Shown: one piece after another, positions 53,624-62,009 of the stretch
How the letters are laid out: the number at the start of each line of letters is the position of its first letter
Position numbering within the stretch: the first letter of the stretch is position 1
Source of the DNA: Salinarimonas sp052380005
GTDB lineage: Bacteria > Pseudomonadota > Alphaproteobacteria > Rhizobiales > Beijerinckiaceae
DNA length: 64,000 nt
Assembly (NCBI GenBank): GCA_052380005.1
Contig: JBQTCJ010000008.1
Reading direction: 5' to 3' (one strand)
The notes under the pieces: model-generated
What the model saw: the letters and a program-made list of their open reading frames with translations, nothing else
The model's database searches: none
What the model was told of the DNA's origin: nothing
Translations under genes and position numbers: made by a program

Positions 53624-55462
53624 TCAGTCGAGCGGGATCTCCGCGCGCCAGTCGACGTCCTCGACGAGCGGCGCCTGGTCGCCCTTCACGAGGAGGCACG
53701 AGCCGAGCACGAGCACGTCCATCTCGGTGCGCATGAAGCAGCGGTACGCCTCCTGCGGCGTGCAGACGATCGGCTCGCCGCGCACGTTGAACGACGTGTT
53801 GACGAGAACCGGGCAGCCGGTGAGCGCCTTGAAGCGCCGCAGGAGCCGCGCGTAGCGGGGCGAGCGCGCCTCCGTCACCGTCTGCACCCGCGCCGAGAGG
53901 TCGACGTGGGTGATCGACGGGAGCGTCGAGCGCACCTCGTTGATGGCGCCGAGCGAGCGCCGCGGCGTCGGCCCGACGCGGATCGCCTCCGCCACCGGCG
54001 AGACGACGAGCATGTAGGGGCTCTCCTCGCGCACCTCGAAATACTCCGCCGCGTCCTCCTCCAGGACGGAGGGCGCGAAGGGGCGGAAGCTCTCGCGGTA
54101 CTTGATCTTGAGGTTCATCGTGCGCTGCATCTCGGTGTTGCGCGGATCGCCCAGGATCGAGCGGGCGCCGAGCGCACGCGGGCCGAACTCCATGCGGCCC
54201 TGGAACCAGCCGACGACCGCGCCCTGCTCCAGGTGCCGCGAGACGGCGTCGAGCAGGTCCTCTTCCGGCATCCGTTGATGGGCGTGCCCCGCCTCCTCGA
54301 GATAGGCGACGATCTCCTCGTCGGAGAAATCCGGCCCGAGATAGGCGCCCTTCATCGCATCGGGCTGCGCGGGCACGCGCCGGCCGGTGCCGGTGATCGC
54401 CGTGTCGAGCGCGGCGCCGAGCGCGCAGCCGGCGTCGCCCGCCGCGGGCTGGACCCACAGCCGCGAGAACAGGCCCGAGCGCGAGACGTGGCCGTTCGAG
54501 ACGCAGTTGAGCGCGACGCCCCCGGCCATGCACAGCGCGTCCTCGCCGGTCATCTCCTTCGCGGCGCGGGCGAGCCCGAGCACCGCCTCGTCGGTGACGG
54601 CCTGGATCGAGGCGGCGATGTCGCACTCGCGCTGGGTGAGCTTGCTCTCCGGATCGCGGGCGGGGCCGCCGAAGAGCTTCGCGAAGGCCTCGCCGATCAT
54701 CCGCTCGCCGCGCAGGAACTCGAACTCGTCCAGCGCCAGGGTAAAGGAGCCGTCCGGGCGCAGCGCGATGATCTCGCGGCGGATCAGGTCGGCGTAGCGC
54801 GGCTCGCCGTAGGGCGCGAGGCCCATGAGCTTGTACTCGCCCGAATCGACCTTGAAGCCGCAGAAGGAGGTGAAGGCGGAGTAGAGCAGCCCGAGGGAGT
54901 GCGGGTAGGAGACCGAGTTGACGAGCTCGAGCGCGCTGCCCTTGCCGTGCCAGATCGTCGTCGTGTGCCACTCGCCGACGCCGTCGATGCACAGCACGGC
55001 CGCGCTCTCGAAGGGGGAGGGGAAGAAGGCGGAGGCCGCGTGCGAGCGGTGGTGCTCGATGGCGCGCGCCTTCGGCGCGGTGCCGAGGCCGAGCTTCGCG
55101 AGCTCGCCGTCGACCACCGAGAGCGCGTTGCGCTTCCAGCCGAGCCACTCCGGCGCGATGCGCCCGAAGGCGCCGATCCCGCGCGGGCCCGCGCTCGCGA
55201 AGGAGGACAGCGTGCGGCGGAACTTGATGTCGGGGCGCTCGTAATAGGTCACCGAGGCGAGATCCGACAGGGAGATTCCCGCCTCCGTCAGGCAGAAGCG
55301 TACCGCGTTCGCGGGGAAGCTCGAATCGTGGCGGCGCCGGGTGAAGCGCTCCTCCTGCGCCGCGGCGACGGGCGCGCCGTCGCGCACGAGGGCGGCGGCG
55401 CTGTCGTGGTAGTAGGCGGAGATGCCGAGGTGATAGCCCGAGTGCTTGCCTTGGTCACGCAT
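53624..55462 (-). CDS. O-carbamoyltransferase (NodU/CmcH/SxtI family)
   Basis: A 612-residue enzyme that makes carbamoyl-adenylate and transfers the carbamoyl group to a hydroxyl. The Kae1-like domain includes the metal motif AIEHHRSHAASAFFPSPF (His137/138/141), AVLCIDGVGEWHTTT and MAGGVALNCVSNG. The C-terminal transferase domain has GWFQGRMEFGPRALGARSIL, FRPFAPSVL and NTSFNVRGEPIV. It overlaps the oxidase-like gene by 8 nt. Relatives carbamoylate saxitoxin, tobramycin, cephamycin and Nod factors; the acceptor here is unknown. Confidence 0.93.
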   Translation of the reverse strand: MRDQGKHSGYHLGISAYYHDSAAALVRDGAPVAAAQEERFTRRRHDSSFPANAVRFCLTEAGISLSDLASVTYYERPDIKFRRTLSSFASAGPRGIGAFGRIAPEWLGWKRNALSVVDGELAKLGLGTAPKARAIEHHRSHAASAFFPSPFESAAVLCIDGVGEWHTTTIWHGKGSALELVNSVSYPHSLGLLYSAFTSFCGFKVDSGEYKLMGLAPYGEPRYADLIRREIIALRPDGSFTLALDEFEFLRGERMIGEAFAKLFGGPARDPESKLTQRECDIAASIQAVTDEAVLGLARAAKEMTGEDALCMAGGVALNCVSNGHVSRSGLFSRLWVQPAAGDAGCALGAALDTAITGTGRRVPAQPDAMKGAYLGPDFSDEEIVAYLEEAGHAHQRMPEEDLLDAVSRHLEQGAVVGWFQGRMEFGPRALGARSILGDPRNTEMQRTMNLKIKYRESFRPFAPSVLEEDAAEYFEVREESPYMLVVSPVAEAIRVGPTPRRSLGAINEVRSTLPSITHVDLSARVQTVTEARSPRYARLLRRFKALTGCPVLVNTSFNVRGEPIVCTPQEAYRCFMRTEMDVLVLGSCLLVKGDQAPLVEDVDWRAEIPLD

Positions 55463-57662
55463 GTTCGGCCTCGCGGGCGGGCGCCCGGACGGGCGCGTGA
55501 TGCAGGAGCTCGAAGGCGCTCGGCGTGCCGGCGGCGGCCGGCGCGCCCTTGCGGAAGTAGTCGAGCTCGGCGGGACGCTTGACGATCGGCGCGAGCGACT
55601 CGTAGCCGGCGCGCACGCGCTCCCAATGGGGCTCGGGGTCGTCGATCTCCCCGACCGCGAGCATGTAGGCGTCGATCGCGTCGGCCGCCCAGGCGGAGTG
55701 CCCGGTCGAGACGTTGTCGATCGTGTTGTGAAGGTCGACGAACAGCGTCGGGAAGCCGTAGTGCTTCAGGAAGCGCCGTGCCGAGCGGTAGGCGCCGCCC
55801 ACGCCCGAGAGCTCCATGGCGAGGTTCATGCCGAGGATCTCGGGGCGCAGCGTCGTCGGGAACTTGCCGAGGCACAGCCAGTAGACCGGCAGGCGGAACG
55901 ACGCGTCCTCCAGCAGCGGGCTGTCGGCGAAGGCCCGGGAGCCGGTCGGCGGCAGGCGGATGTCCATCGCCGCCAGCACCTCGCGGTAGATCTTGGGGTG
56001 GTTGATGGTCCAGTCGCCGTTGCCGAGCTCGTCCCAGTAGGTCTCGAACAGCGGGAAGCCGACGCGGGTCGCGGCGAGCGAGGTCTCGGTGAAGCCCTGC
56101 AGCCAGGCGCCGTCGATCAGCGTCAGCGGCGCGAGCTGGAGCGTCTCCCGGATCACGTCCTCGCGGCTCGGCATCGCGTCCTCGCGGTGCTGCTCGAACG
56201 TGTCGGCGTTCTTGTCGTGCGAGTCGAGGAGCCAGGCGCGCACGCGCCCCGGCGACCAGTCCGCCGGCAGCGAGCGCTCCGTCGCGTCGATCGAGCGGCG
56301 CGCGGCGTCGAGCCAGAACCGGGCGTAGTCGAGGGCGAACGCCCGGGTGCGCGGGGCGAGCGCACGGCCCTGGAGCAGGTGGTAGGCGTCGCGGATCGTC
56401 GCCGGGACCGCGCCGAGCGCGGCATCGCCCGCCGCGATCGGCCCCCGCCGCGGCGCGAGCACGTCGAGCGGCAGCCGCGCCGGCGCCTCGGCCGCGTCCG
56501 CGGCACGCGGCTCGGCGAGGCTCGCGATCCAGCGGCGGATCACCGCCACGTCCTCGGCGCGGAAGATGCGGAACATCGGGCCGTTGGGGCGGATCAGCGT
56601 GCCGATCAGCGCCGAGCGGTCGGGGTCGCTCGGGCGCACCAGCTTGGAGCGGGCGAGCGCGTCGACGAGCGGCAGCGGATCGTCCTGCGCCTCCACGAAC
56701 CAGGCATCGAGGGTCTTGCCCTCGAGCTTGTAGGTCTGATGGTAGACCGCGGCCTCGCGGGCGCGCTCCCGCACGAGCAGCGCCATGGCGAGCCGCGGAT
56801 CGACGGCGGTCGCGGCGAGCTCCTCGATCTCGCGCGCCGCGCCGAGGATGCCGCGCGCGCCCCAGGCGAAGCCCTCGGCCACCCGTCGCGCGGCCTCGGG
56901 AACGGCGTAGCGCGCGGCGATGCCGAGCGAGAGCGAGAGCGGCGTGTGGCCCTTCGGCAGCGCCTCGTCGGTGAGCGCGCGCGCGAGGTCGAGCTGCGGC
57001 AGCTCGGGCATCTCGCGCAGGGCGGCGAGGGCCGAGAAGGCGGGGGCGACGCCCATCGTGCGCAGCGCGAGGTCGATGCCCGCGAGCTCCGGCGCGAAGG
57101 CGTCGGAGCGGCGCGAGAGCGCGAACAGCACCGCGGGAAAGCGGAAGGCCACGTCCTGGATCTCGCGCACGGCGACGAGGTCGCGCGGGCCGCCCGCGAC
57201 GTCCGGCAGGCCGGCGCGCCGCGCGAGGAGACGGAAGGCGTCGGCGCGCGACGCCTCCGGCTTGCCGACGCCGACGTCGTCGGCGAGCAGCGCCAGGATC
57301 TCGAGGTGCGTCTCGTCCTCGAACACCCCGGGCGCCGAGAGCCCCTGGAGCCAGGCGCCGAGCGCGGACGCGAAGGGGGCGGACTGGCCGATCAGCGTCT
57401 CCTCGATTCGCTTCCCCGCGTCCTGCGCGCCGGTCTCCTGCGAGCGCGCCGAGCCGACGAGCCCCGCGAGCGAGGCGCGCGCCCCCTCGACGGCCTCGTC
57501 GAGCCGCGCGCGCGCGGCGTCGAGATCGCCCGCGGCGGGCGCGGCGAAGGCCGCCTCGCCCTCGGGGCCGGCGAGACCGGCCTGGCGCACGAGGTCGCGC
57601 AGGTTGGCCGCGTCGAGGAAGACTTCCGGGTTGATCGCCCAACGGTAGACGTGACGCCACAT
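55455..57662 (-). CDS. Large iron-containing redox enzyme family protein (haem-oxygenase-like diiron oxidase candidate)
   Basis: A 735-residue protein. The last third reads like the haem-oxygenase-like diiron oxidase (HDO) fold of PF14518. Metal-ligand candidates are Glu and His in YWDELGNGDWTINHPKIY (about 540-555) and His/Asp/His in LHNTIDNVSTGHSAW (about 642-652); LIDGAWLQGF precedes them. The first about 450 residues are helical and unfamiliar. HDO enzymes such as SznF, RohS and UndA carry out N-oxygenation or oxidative C-C cleavage. Its place between SGNH/peptide genes and a carbamoyltransferase argues for a tailoring role. The assignment is moderate. Confidence 0.65.
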   Translation of the reverse strand: MWRHVYRWAINPEVFLDAANLRDLVRQAGLAGPEGEAAFAAPAAGDLDAARARLDEAVEGARASLAGLVGSARSQETGAQDAGKRIEETLIGQSAPFASALGAWLQGLSAPGVFEDETHLEILALLADDVGVGKPEASRADAFRLLARRAGLPDVAGGPRDLVAVREIQDVAFRFPAVLFALSRRSDAFAPELAGIDLALRTMGVAPAFSALAALREMPELPQLDLARALTDEALPKGHTPLSLSLGIAARYAVPEAARRVAEGFAWGARGILGAAREIEELAATAVDPRLAMALLVRERAREAAVYHQTYKLEGKTLDAWFVEAQDDPLPLVDALARSKLVRPSDPDRSALIGTLIRPNGPMFRIFRAEDVAVIRRWIASLAEPRAADAAEAPARLPLDVLAPRRGPIAAGDAALGAVPATIRDAYHLLQGRALAPRTRAFALDYARFWLDAARRSIDATERSLPADWSPGRVRAWLLDSHDKNADTFEQHREDAMPSREDVIRETLQLAPLTLIDGAWLQGFTETSLAATRVGFPLFETYWDELGNGDWTINHPKIYREVLAAMDIRLPPTGSRAFADSPLLEDASFRLPVYWLCLGKFPTTLRPEILGMNLAMELSGVGGAYRSARRFLKHYGFPTLFVDLHNTIDNVSTGHSAWAADAIDAYMLAVGEIDDPEPHWERVRAGYESLAPIVKRPAELDYFRKGAPAAAGTPSAFELLHHAPVRAPAREAEHA

Positions 57663-57787
57663 CGCGCTCTCGCTCCAGCATGATCGGTGGATGCGCCCGC
57701 ACGCCGGGCGTGCGGGGCCGTCTCCCGCGCGCGTCGTGGCGCGCGGGATCTCTCGTCCTGCGGTGAGGGACGGTGCCGAGCGCGCTG

Positions 57788-57847
57788 CGCTCAGGACATC
57801 GGCGCTCGGAACATCGGCGCTCAGAACATCGGCGCTCAGAACATCGG
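57788..57847. repeat. 15-bp tandem repeat (4 copies) at the end of the small peptide gene
   Basis: Four units of CGCTCAGAACATCGG-type sequence; the two nearest the gene are identical and the others differ by one or two bases. Read on the minus strand each unit encodes Pro-Met-Phe-stop-Ala in the peptide's frame, so the repeat copies the peptide's own C-terminus and stop codon. Confidence 0.9.
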
Positions 57848-57922
57848 GTAGATCGACGCGTCCTTCTTCTTGGCCTGCTTGCGGCCGAAGAGACGGGCGA
57901 AGAAGGAGAGAATGGTCTTCAT
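57836..57922 (-). CDS. 28-residue basic peptide, translationally linked to the SGNH gene
   Basis: A 28-codon gene: MKTILSFFARLFGRKQAKKK followed by DASIYPMF. The ribosome site GGAGG lies in the last two Gly codons of the upstream gene and the start is 5 nt after its stop, which argues strongly for real translation. The peptide is an amphipathic, cationic helix with an aromatic C-terminus. It could be a small subunit like the SxtK/DUF5989 proteins that accompany carbamoyltransferases, a membrane-tethering peptide, or a precursor peptide. I cannot decide among these. Confidence 0.7.
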   Translation of the reverse strand: MKTILSFFARLFGRKQAKKKDASIYPMF

Positions 57923-57927
57923 GGTGA

Positions 57928-58929
57928 TTATCCTCCGTTGAGCGTGCGAAGCATCAGCTTCGCGACGAAGTCGTGCCCGTCGTCGGTGAAGTGGATCCGG
58001 TCGACGAACAGCCAGCGGTCCGGCGCCGCCTCCGCGGCGATCACCGGCGCGAGATCCACGAAGCGCACGCCCATGCCCTCGGCACCGGCGCGCAGCCGCT
58101 CCGCGTAGGTTCGGTGGGTGTCGGCGGCGAGGATGTCGCCGTACATCTCGGTGAAGGAGCCGCGCCGCTCGAGCTCGGCGAACAGCGCCTCCTCCTCGCG
58201 CGAGCCCGTCGCACGCACCCAGTTCGCCAGCGGCTGCAGCACGTAGGTGAGCCTCGCGCCCATGTCGGCCGCGAGCGCGCGCCAGACGTCGAGATGGCGC
58301 AGCGTCAGGCCCGCCGCGTAGTCGATCTGCTCGGCCATGGTCGGCGGCGCCTCGTCCTCCTCCTGCTCGCCGCGGCCGCGCAGCCAGGAGGTGAAGGTCG
58401 AGGGCTTCTTGCGCGACATGGCGTCGAAGAAGTCGCGGCACATGAAGAAGGCGCCGTGCTCGCCGCGCATGCGCGCCGGGAGCCGGGCGAGGCCCAGATC
58501 GTTGAAGCCCGAGAGCAGCACGATCTCCTCGACCTTCGGCAGGCGGTGCTTGTTCAGCGTGAACAGCACCAGCTCCTGCGTCGAGTTGAAGCTGCGCCCG
58601 CCGAAGTTCACCCACGCCTCGGGGCGCGTGTCGTTCTCGGTGAGGCGCGCCGCCAGCGTGTGACGGTCGCGGCTCGCGCCGATGCCGAACACCGTCGAGG
58701 AGCCCGCGACGACGCGAACGGCATCCATCCCGTCGAGGTCCGCGACCGAGTAGCGCCGGTTGCGCGCCTCGGTGTAGCGGAAGCCGCTGGCGTCGGTGGA
58801 GACCGTGTCCGAGCGGTAGCCGAACGGATGGAAGTACATCACGTAGGGCAGCCAGTTGATGTTGCCGGAGTCCGCGAAATCTCCAGCGTAATCAGCCATT
58901 TGAGGCGTAAGGTCAGCGATCGCCGGCAT
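57928..58929 (-). CDS. SGNH/GDSL hydrolase family protein
   Basis: A 333-residue SGNH-fold esterase or acyltransferase-like enzyme. Block I is VVAGSSTVFGIG (Ser about 77-78), block II NFGGRSFNSTQE, block III LSGFNDLG (Asn143-Asp144) and block V VDRIHFTDDGH (Asp310, His313). No signal peptide is seen, so it should be cytoplasmic. ATG 58929 is preceded by GGGGAGG. It is the first gene of the operon. The substrate is unknown. Confidence 0.87.
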   Translation of the reverse strand: MPAIADLTPQMADYAGDFADSGNINWLPYVMYFHPFGYRSDTVSTDASGFRYTEARNRRYSVADLDGMDAVRVVAGSSTVFGIGASRDRHTLAARLTENDTRPEAWVNFGGRSFNSTQELVLFTLNKHRLPKVEEIVLLSGFNDLGLARLPARMRGEHGAFFMCRDFFDAMSRKKPSTFTSWLRGRGEQEEDEAPPTMAEQIDYAAGLTLRHLDVWRALAADMGARLTYVLQPLANWVRATGSREEEALFAELERRGSFTEMYGDILAADTHRTYAERLRAGAEGMGVRFVDLAPVIAAEAAPDRWLFVDRIHFTDDGHDFVAKLMLRTLNGG

Positions 58930-58951
58930 CGTCCTCCCCACCGTTTTCTTC

Positions 58952-58977
58952 AACCCGCGACACCAGCGGGGCGGGTT
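58952..58977 (-). promoter_or_regulatory. Hairpin in the 5' leader of the SGNH operon
   Basis: AACCCGC (58952-58958) and GCGGGTT (58971-58977) form a 7-bp stem just upstream of the ribosome site, in a leader of about 100 nt. It may affect translation of the first gene or be part of a longer fold. Confidence 0.35.
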
Positions 58978-59037
58978 CCATACCACCGGCGATCGTTGTA
59001 ATCAAGAGATGTTTTCGTTAGCTCTTGCACGCCTTTG

Positions 59038-59066
59038 TTTATACGTATTTCAACCAAAGAGTGCAA
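59038..59066 (-). promoter_or_regulatory. Strong sigma70-type promoter of the 58.9-52 kb operon
   Basis: On the minus strand TTGCAC (59066-59061), exactly 17 nt, and TATAAA (59043-59038). It is one of the best -35/-10 pairs in the window and is embedded in locally AT-rich DNA. The expected start point is near 59030, giving a leader of about 100 nt. Confidence 0.75.
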
Positions 59067-59603
59067 CACCGGGCGGCGTCGAGCTTTCGCCGGCGAGCGC
59101 CGCGCGCTGCCCAGGCAAACACGCGCAGGGCGATGGAGCGATGCACCGCTGGATGGGTGTTTGCGCACCGTCATCACCGAGGCGTGGCGACGCGCCGCAG
59201 CGGATGCGGTGCATCTCGGACGCATCCCGCGGAAAATGCGTCATGTGCCGGGATGGCAGCGGGACGGCGAGTGCGGACCGAGGTCCTCCTGATCCATCGT
59301 CCGCGTCTGCGGCGAGGCGAAATGGTCCGCCAGCGGCGCGATCGGGCTCTGCGGCGGGACCGCGCCGCGGCGGCGCATGCGCTCGGCGGGGATCGGCGTG
59401 CGTTTCGGTCCGCATCCACACGGAATGCGGTCGGCGCGGGTCACCACCTTGCGGCACCGGCGGCCGACGCCTACAAGGGGCGCCGGTGGATCGGAGCACC
59501 CGTTCGCGGGAACGGGACGGGGGCGGGTTCACCGTGAAAACGTGGCGATGCCGGACCGCTCGGCCCGGGATCGCACAGGCCGCAACGCCTCATCCCCCGT
59601 CGG
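59067..59603. other. Non-coding gap before tRNA-Ile2
   Basis: About 540 nt. Several frames are open on both strands, as expected at this G+C content, but none has a ribosome site plus a recognisable product. A perfect 10-bp inverted repeat (GATGCACCGC 59140-59149, GCGGTGCATC 59206-59215) is the only structure I noted. Confidence 0.45.
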
Positions 59604-59679
59604 GGGCCCGTAGCTCAATGGTTAGAGCCGGCCGCTCATAACGGTCTGGTTGCAGGTTCGAGTCCTGCCGGGCCCACCA
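59604..59679 (+). tRNA. tRNA with CAT anticodon, probably tRNA-Ile2
   Basis: A 76-nt tRNA. The acceptor GGGCCCG pairs with CGGGCCC, the D-arm is GCTCAATGGTTAGAGC, the anticodon loop CTCATAA carries CAT, and CCA is encoded. The body (GGGCCCG acceptor, TCATAA loop followed by a TGGTT variable region) matches alphaproteobacterial tRNA-Ile2, whose C34 becomes lysidine, better than initiator or elongator Met; a tRNA-Met assignment is not fully excluded. Confidence 0.9.
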
Positions 59680-59852
59680 AAGCCTCCGACAGTCGATCCG
59701 CGCTCCTCGTGCCGGTCTCGGGGCTCTCCATCCGGACGCGCCGGCGGGCCCTCCCGGGCTCGCGATCGCATCAGCGAAGTGTTGACAGTTATTGCTTCGG
59801 ACGGCAGGTTCGTCGCGTCGGCGCCGCGCGCGCGCAAGCACGAGAGCGTCCA

Positions 59853-61844
59853 ATGCCCGCCAACGACGCCTATCCCGCGATCCATGCGCCTCTGGCCCTC
59901 GCGGGGCGTCCTTTGAAGAACCGGATCGTCCACGCGTCGATGACCACGCGCCTCCAGAAGAACGGACGCGTCACCGAGCCCTTGATTCGCTACTACGAGA
60001 ACCGGGCGCGGGGCGGGGCGGCGATCATCGTGTCCGAGCCGCTCGCGCTCCTGGCGCGGCAGGCCGCGGATCCGAAGGTCCAGGTGCGCGACCCCGAGGC
60101 GGCGACTGGGCTCGCCGCGTGGGCGGCGGCCGTCGGCGACCACGGCGCGCTGCTGCTGGCGCAGCTCCAGCATCCCGGGCGCGGGCGCCATCATCCGGGG
60201 CGAACCGTCGATGCGATCAGCGCCTGCGCCCTGCCGGACGCCCTGAGCTGGACGATGCCGCGCGCGCTCGAGGCCCCCGAGATCGCCGCCCTCGTCGCCG
60301 AGCTCGCGGACAGCGCGCGTCGCCTCGCAGACCTGGGTTTCGCCGGCGTCGAGATCTCGGCGGGGCACGGGCACCTCTTCCACCAGTTCCTCTCCCCCGT
60401 GTCGAACCAGCGCGACGACGCCTATGGCGGCGATACCGAGCGGCGCACGCGGCTGCTGCGCGACCTCGTGCGCGCGCTGAAGCGGAGCTGCGGGGCCGGC
60501 TTCGTCGTCGGCGTGAAGCTGCCCGCGGAGGACGGCGTCCGCGGGGGTGTCGACATCGAGGAGGCCGCGGCCATCGCGCGGCTGGTGACGGGGACCGGCG
60601 ATGTCGACTACGTCGCGTTCGCCCGGGGCGCGCACGACCGCTCGCTGGAGGATCACCTCCCGGATCGGCATGGGCCTCCCATCCCCTGGCGCGCGATGCT
60701 GGCCGCGCTCCGCCCGGCCTGCGGCGCGGTCCCCCTGATGGCGCTCGGCCGCATCACCGATCCGGCCGAGGCGGAGGGGCTGCTCGCCGGCGGCGAGGCC
60801 GAGCTCGTCGGGCTCGGTCGCCCCTTGCTGGCGGACCCGGCCTGGCTCGAGAAGGCCCGCGCGGGGCGCAGCGACGAGATCCGCTATTGCCTCTCGTGCA
60901 ATTCCTGCTGGGGGCACGGGACGATGTTCGGCCGCAGCCTCTCCTGCGTCACCAACCCCCGCGTCGCCCGCGCCGACGAGGTCTGGTTCTCTCCTCCGAA
61001 GGCGGAGCGGTCGCGCCGCATCGCCGTCGTGGGCACGGGGCCGGCGGGCATGGAGGCGGCCTGGGTGGCCGCCGCGCGCGGGCACGCCGTCACCGTGCTC
61101 GGCCGCGGGAGCCGCATCGGAGGGCGGCTCGCGTCCGCGGCGGAGCTCCCCGGCGGGGAGAGCCTGACGAGCGTCCCGGACTGGCAGGCGAGCGCCGCCG
61201 CCCGCCACGGTGTCGACATTCGGCTCGGGGTCGAGGCCGATCTCGAGGCCGTCCTCGCGTGCGCTCCGGACGCGGTCGTGATCGCGACCGGCGCGGAGCC
61301 GACGATCCCGGGCTGGGTTCCGCCGGACCATGCCGCGGAGGGCGTCGTGCCCGACCTCGGCGCGGCGATGGAGTCCCTGCGCGGCCGCACCGCGCGACAG
61401 CCGGGGACGGCGGTCGTCTACGACATGGATCACGGGGAGGCGGTCTACGCGGCGCTCGAGCGGCTCGCCGCCCTGTTCGAGCGTGTCGTCGTCGTCACGC
61501 CGCGCGAGGCGATCGCGATGGACGTCTTCCTCGTCGCACGCCAGGGCGTGCTGCGCCGGCTCTCCCGGCTCGGCGTCGCCGTCACGACGCTCGTCGAGCC
61601 GGTCTGGACCGACGCCTTCGAGGAGGAGGGCCGGCTGGCGCTGGAGCACGTCTACACGGGCGCACGCAGCGAGATCCCGGGCGTCGCCTTCCTCGCCTAC
61701 GCGACCCCGCGCAGACCGCGCACGACCCTCGCCGCGACGCTCGTCGCGCACGGCGTGCCGGTGCGTGTCGTCGGTGACGCGCGCTCGCCTCAGGACCTGA
61801 TGTTCGCCACGGCGACGGGGCACGAGGCCGGCATGGCCGTCTGA
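59853..61844 (+). CDS. Old-yellow-enzyme/FAD fusion oxidoreductase (2,4-dienoyl-CoA reductase family)
   Basis: A 663-residue flavoprotein. The N-terminal TIM barrel binds FMN (PLKNRIVHASMTTRLQKNGR, AGVEISAGHGHLFHQFLSP). An iron-sulfur segment with cysteines CLSCNSC and a later Cys before VTNP follows near 345-365. The C-terminal FAD/NAD domain has VVGTGPAGMEAAWVAAARGH. This layout fits 2,4-dienoyl-CoA reductase, trimethylamine dehydrogenase and related enzymes. It stands between tRNA-Ile2 and a TctCBA transporter, whose substrate it may process. Confidence 0.9.
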   Translation: MPANDAYPAIHAPLALAGRPLKNRIVHASMTTRLQKNGRVTEPLIRYYENRARGGAAIIVSEPLALLARQAADPKVQVRDPEAATGLAAWAAAVGDHGALLLAQLQHPGRGRHHPGRTVDAISACALPDALSWTMPRALEAPEIAALVAELADSARRLADLGFAGVEISAGHGHLFHQFLSPVSNQRDDAYGGDTERRTRLLRDLVRALKRSCGAGFVVGVKLPAEDGVRGGVDIEEAAAIARLVTGTGDVDYVAFARGAHDRSLEDHLPDRHGPPIPWRAMLAALRPACGAVPLMALGRITDPAEAEGLLAGGEAELVGLGRPLLADPAWLEKARAGRSDEIRYCLSCNSCWGHGTMFGRSLSCVTNPRVARADEVWFSPPKAERSRRIAVVGTGPAGMEAAWVAAARGHAVTVLGRGSRIGGRLASAAELPGGESLTSVPDWQASAAARHGVDIRLGVEADLEAVLACAPDAVVIATGAEPTIPGWVPPDHAAEGVVPDLGAAMESLRGRTARQPGTAVVYDMDHGEAVYAALERLAALFERVVVVTPREAIAMDVFLVARQGVLRRLSRLGVAVTTLVEPVWTDAFEEEGRLALEHVYTGARSEIPGVAFLAYATPRRPRTTLAATLVAHGVPVRVVGDARSPQDLMFATATGHEAGMAV

Positions 61845-62009
61845 CCATCGTGCGGCGCAATGCCTACACTCTGGCCACTCCCGCTCCCCGTATCGCTGAG
61901 GTTTCCTGGATTCGTTAATCATAAGTGTTGACTCTTTTGTCCAAGGAGCCGCATCCTGGCCACAAGCGGACACCGAGGTCCGCAAGGGAACTCGTGGAGG
62001 ACGATCGAG

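Noticed and set aside
50750..58929. Saxitoxin biosynthesis cluster
   Set aside because: Only the amidinotransferase, carbamoyltransferase and SxtJ-like families are shared; the SxtA PKS-like enzyme and the characteristic oxygenases are absent, so the product must be different.
59241..59447. 68-codon minus-strand frame in the tRNA-Ile2 upstream gap
   Set aside because: The GTG start lacks a ribosome site and the Pro/Arg-rich product matches nothing I know.
59604..59679. tRNA as the attachment site of a genomic island
   Set aside because: No integrase gene and no direct repeat of the tRNA 3' end was found on either side within the window.
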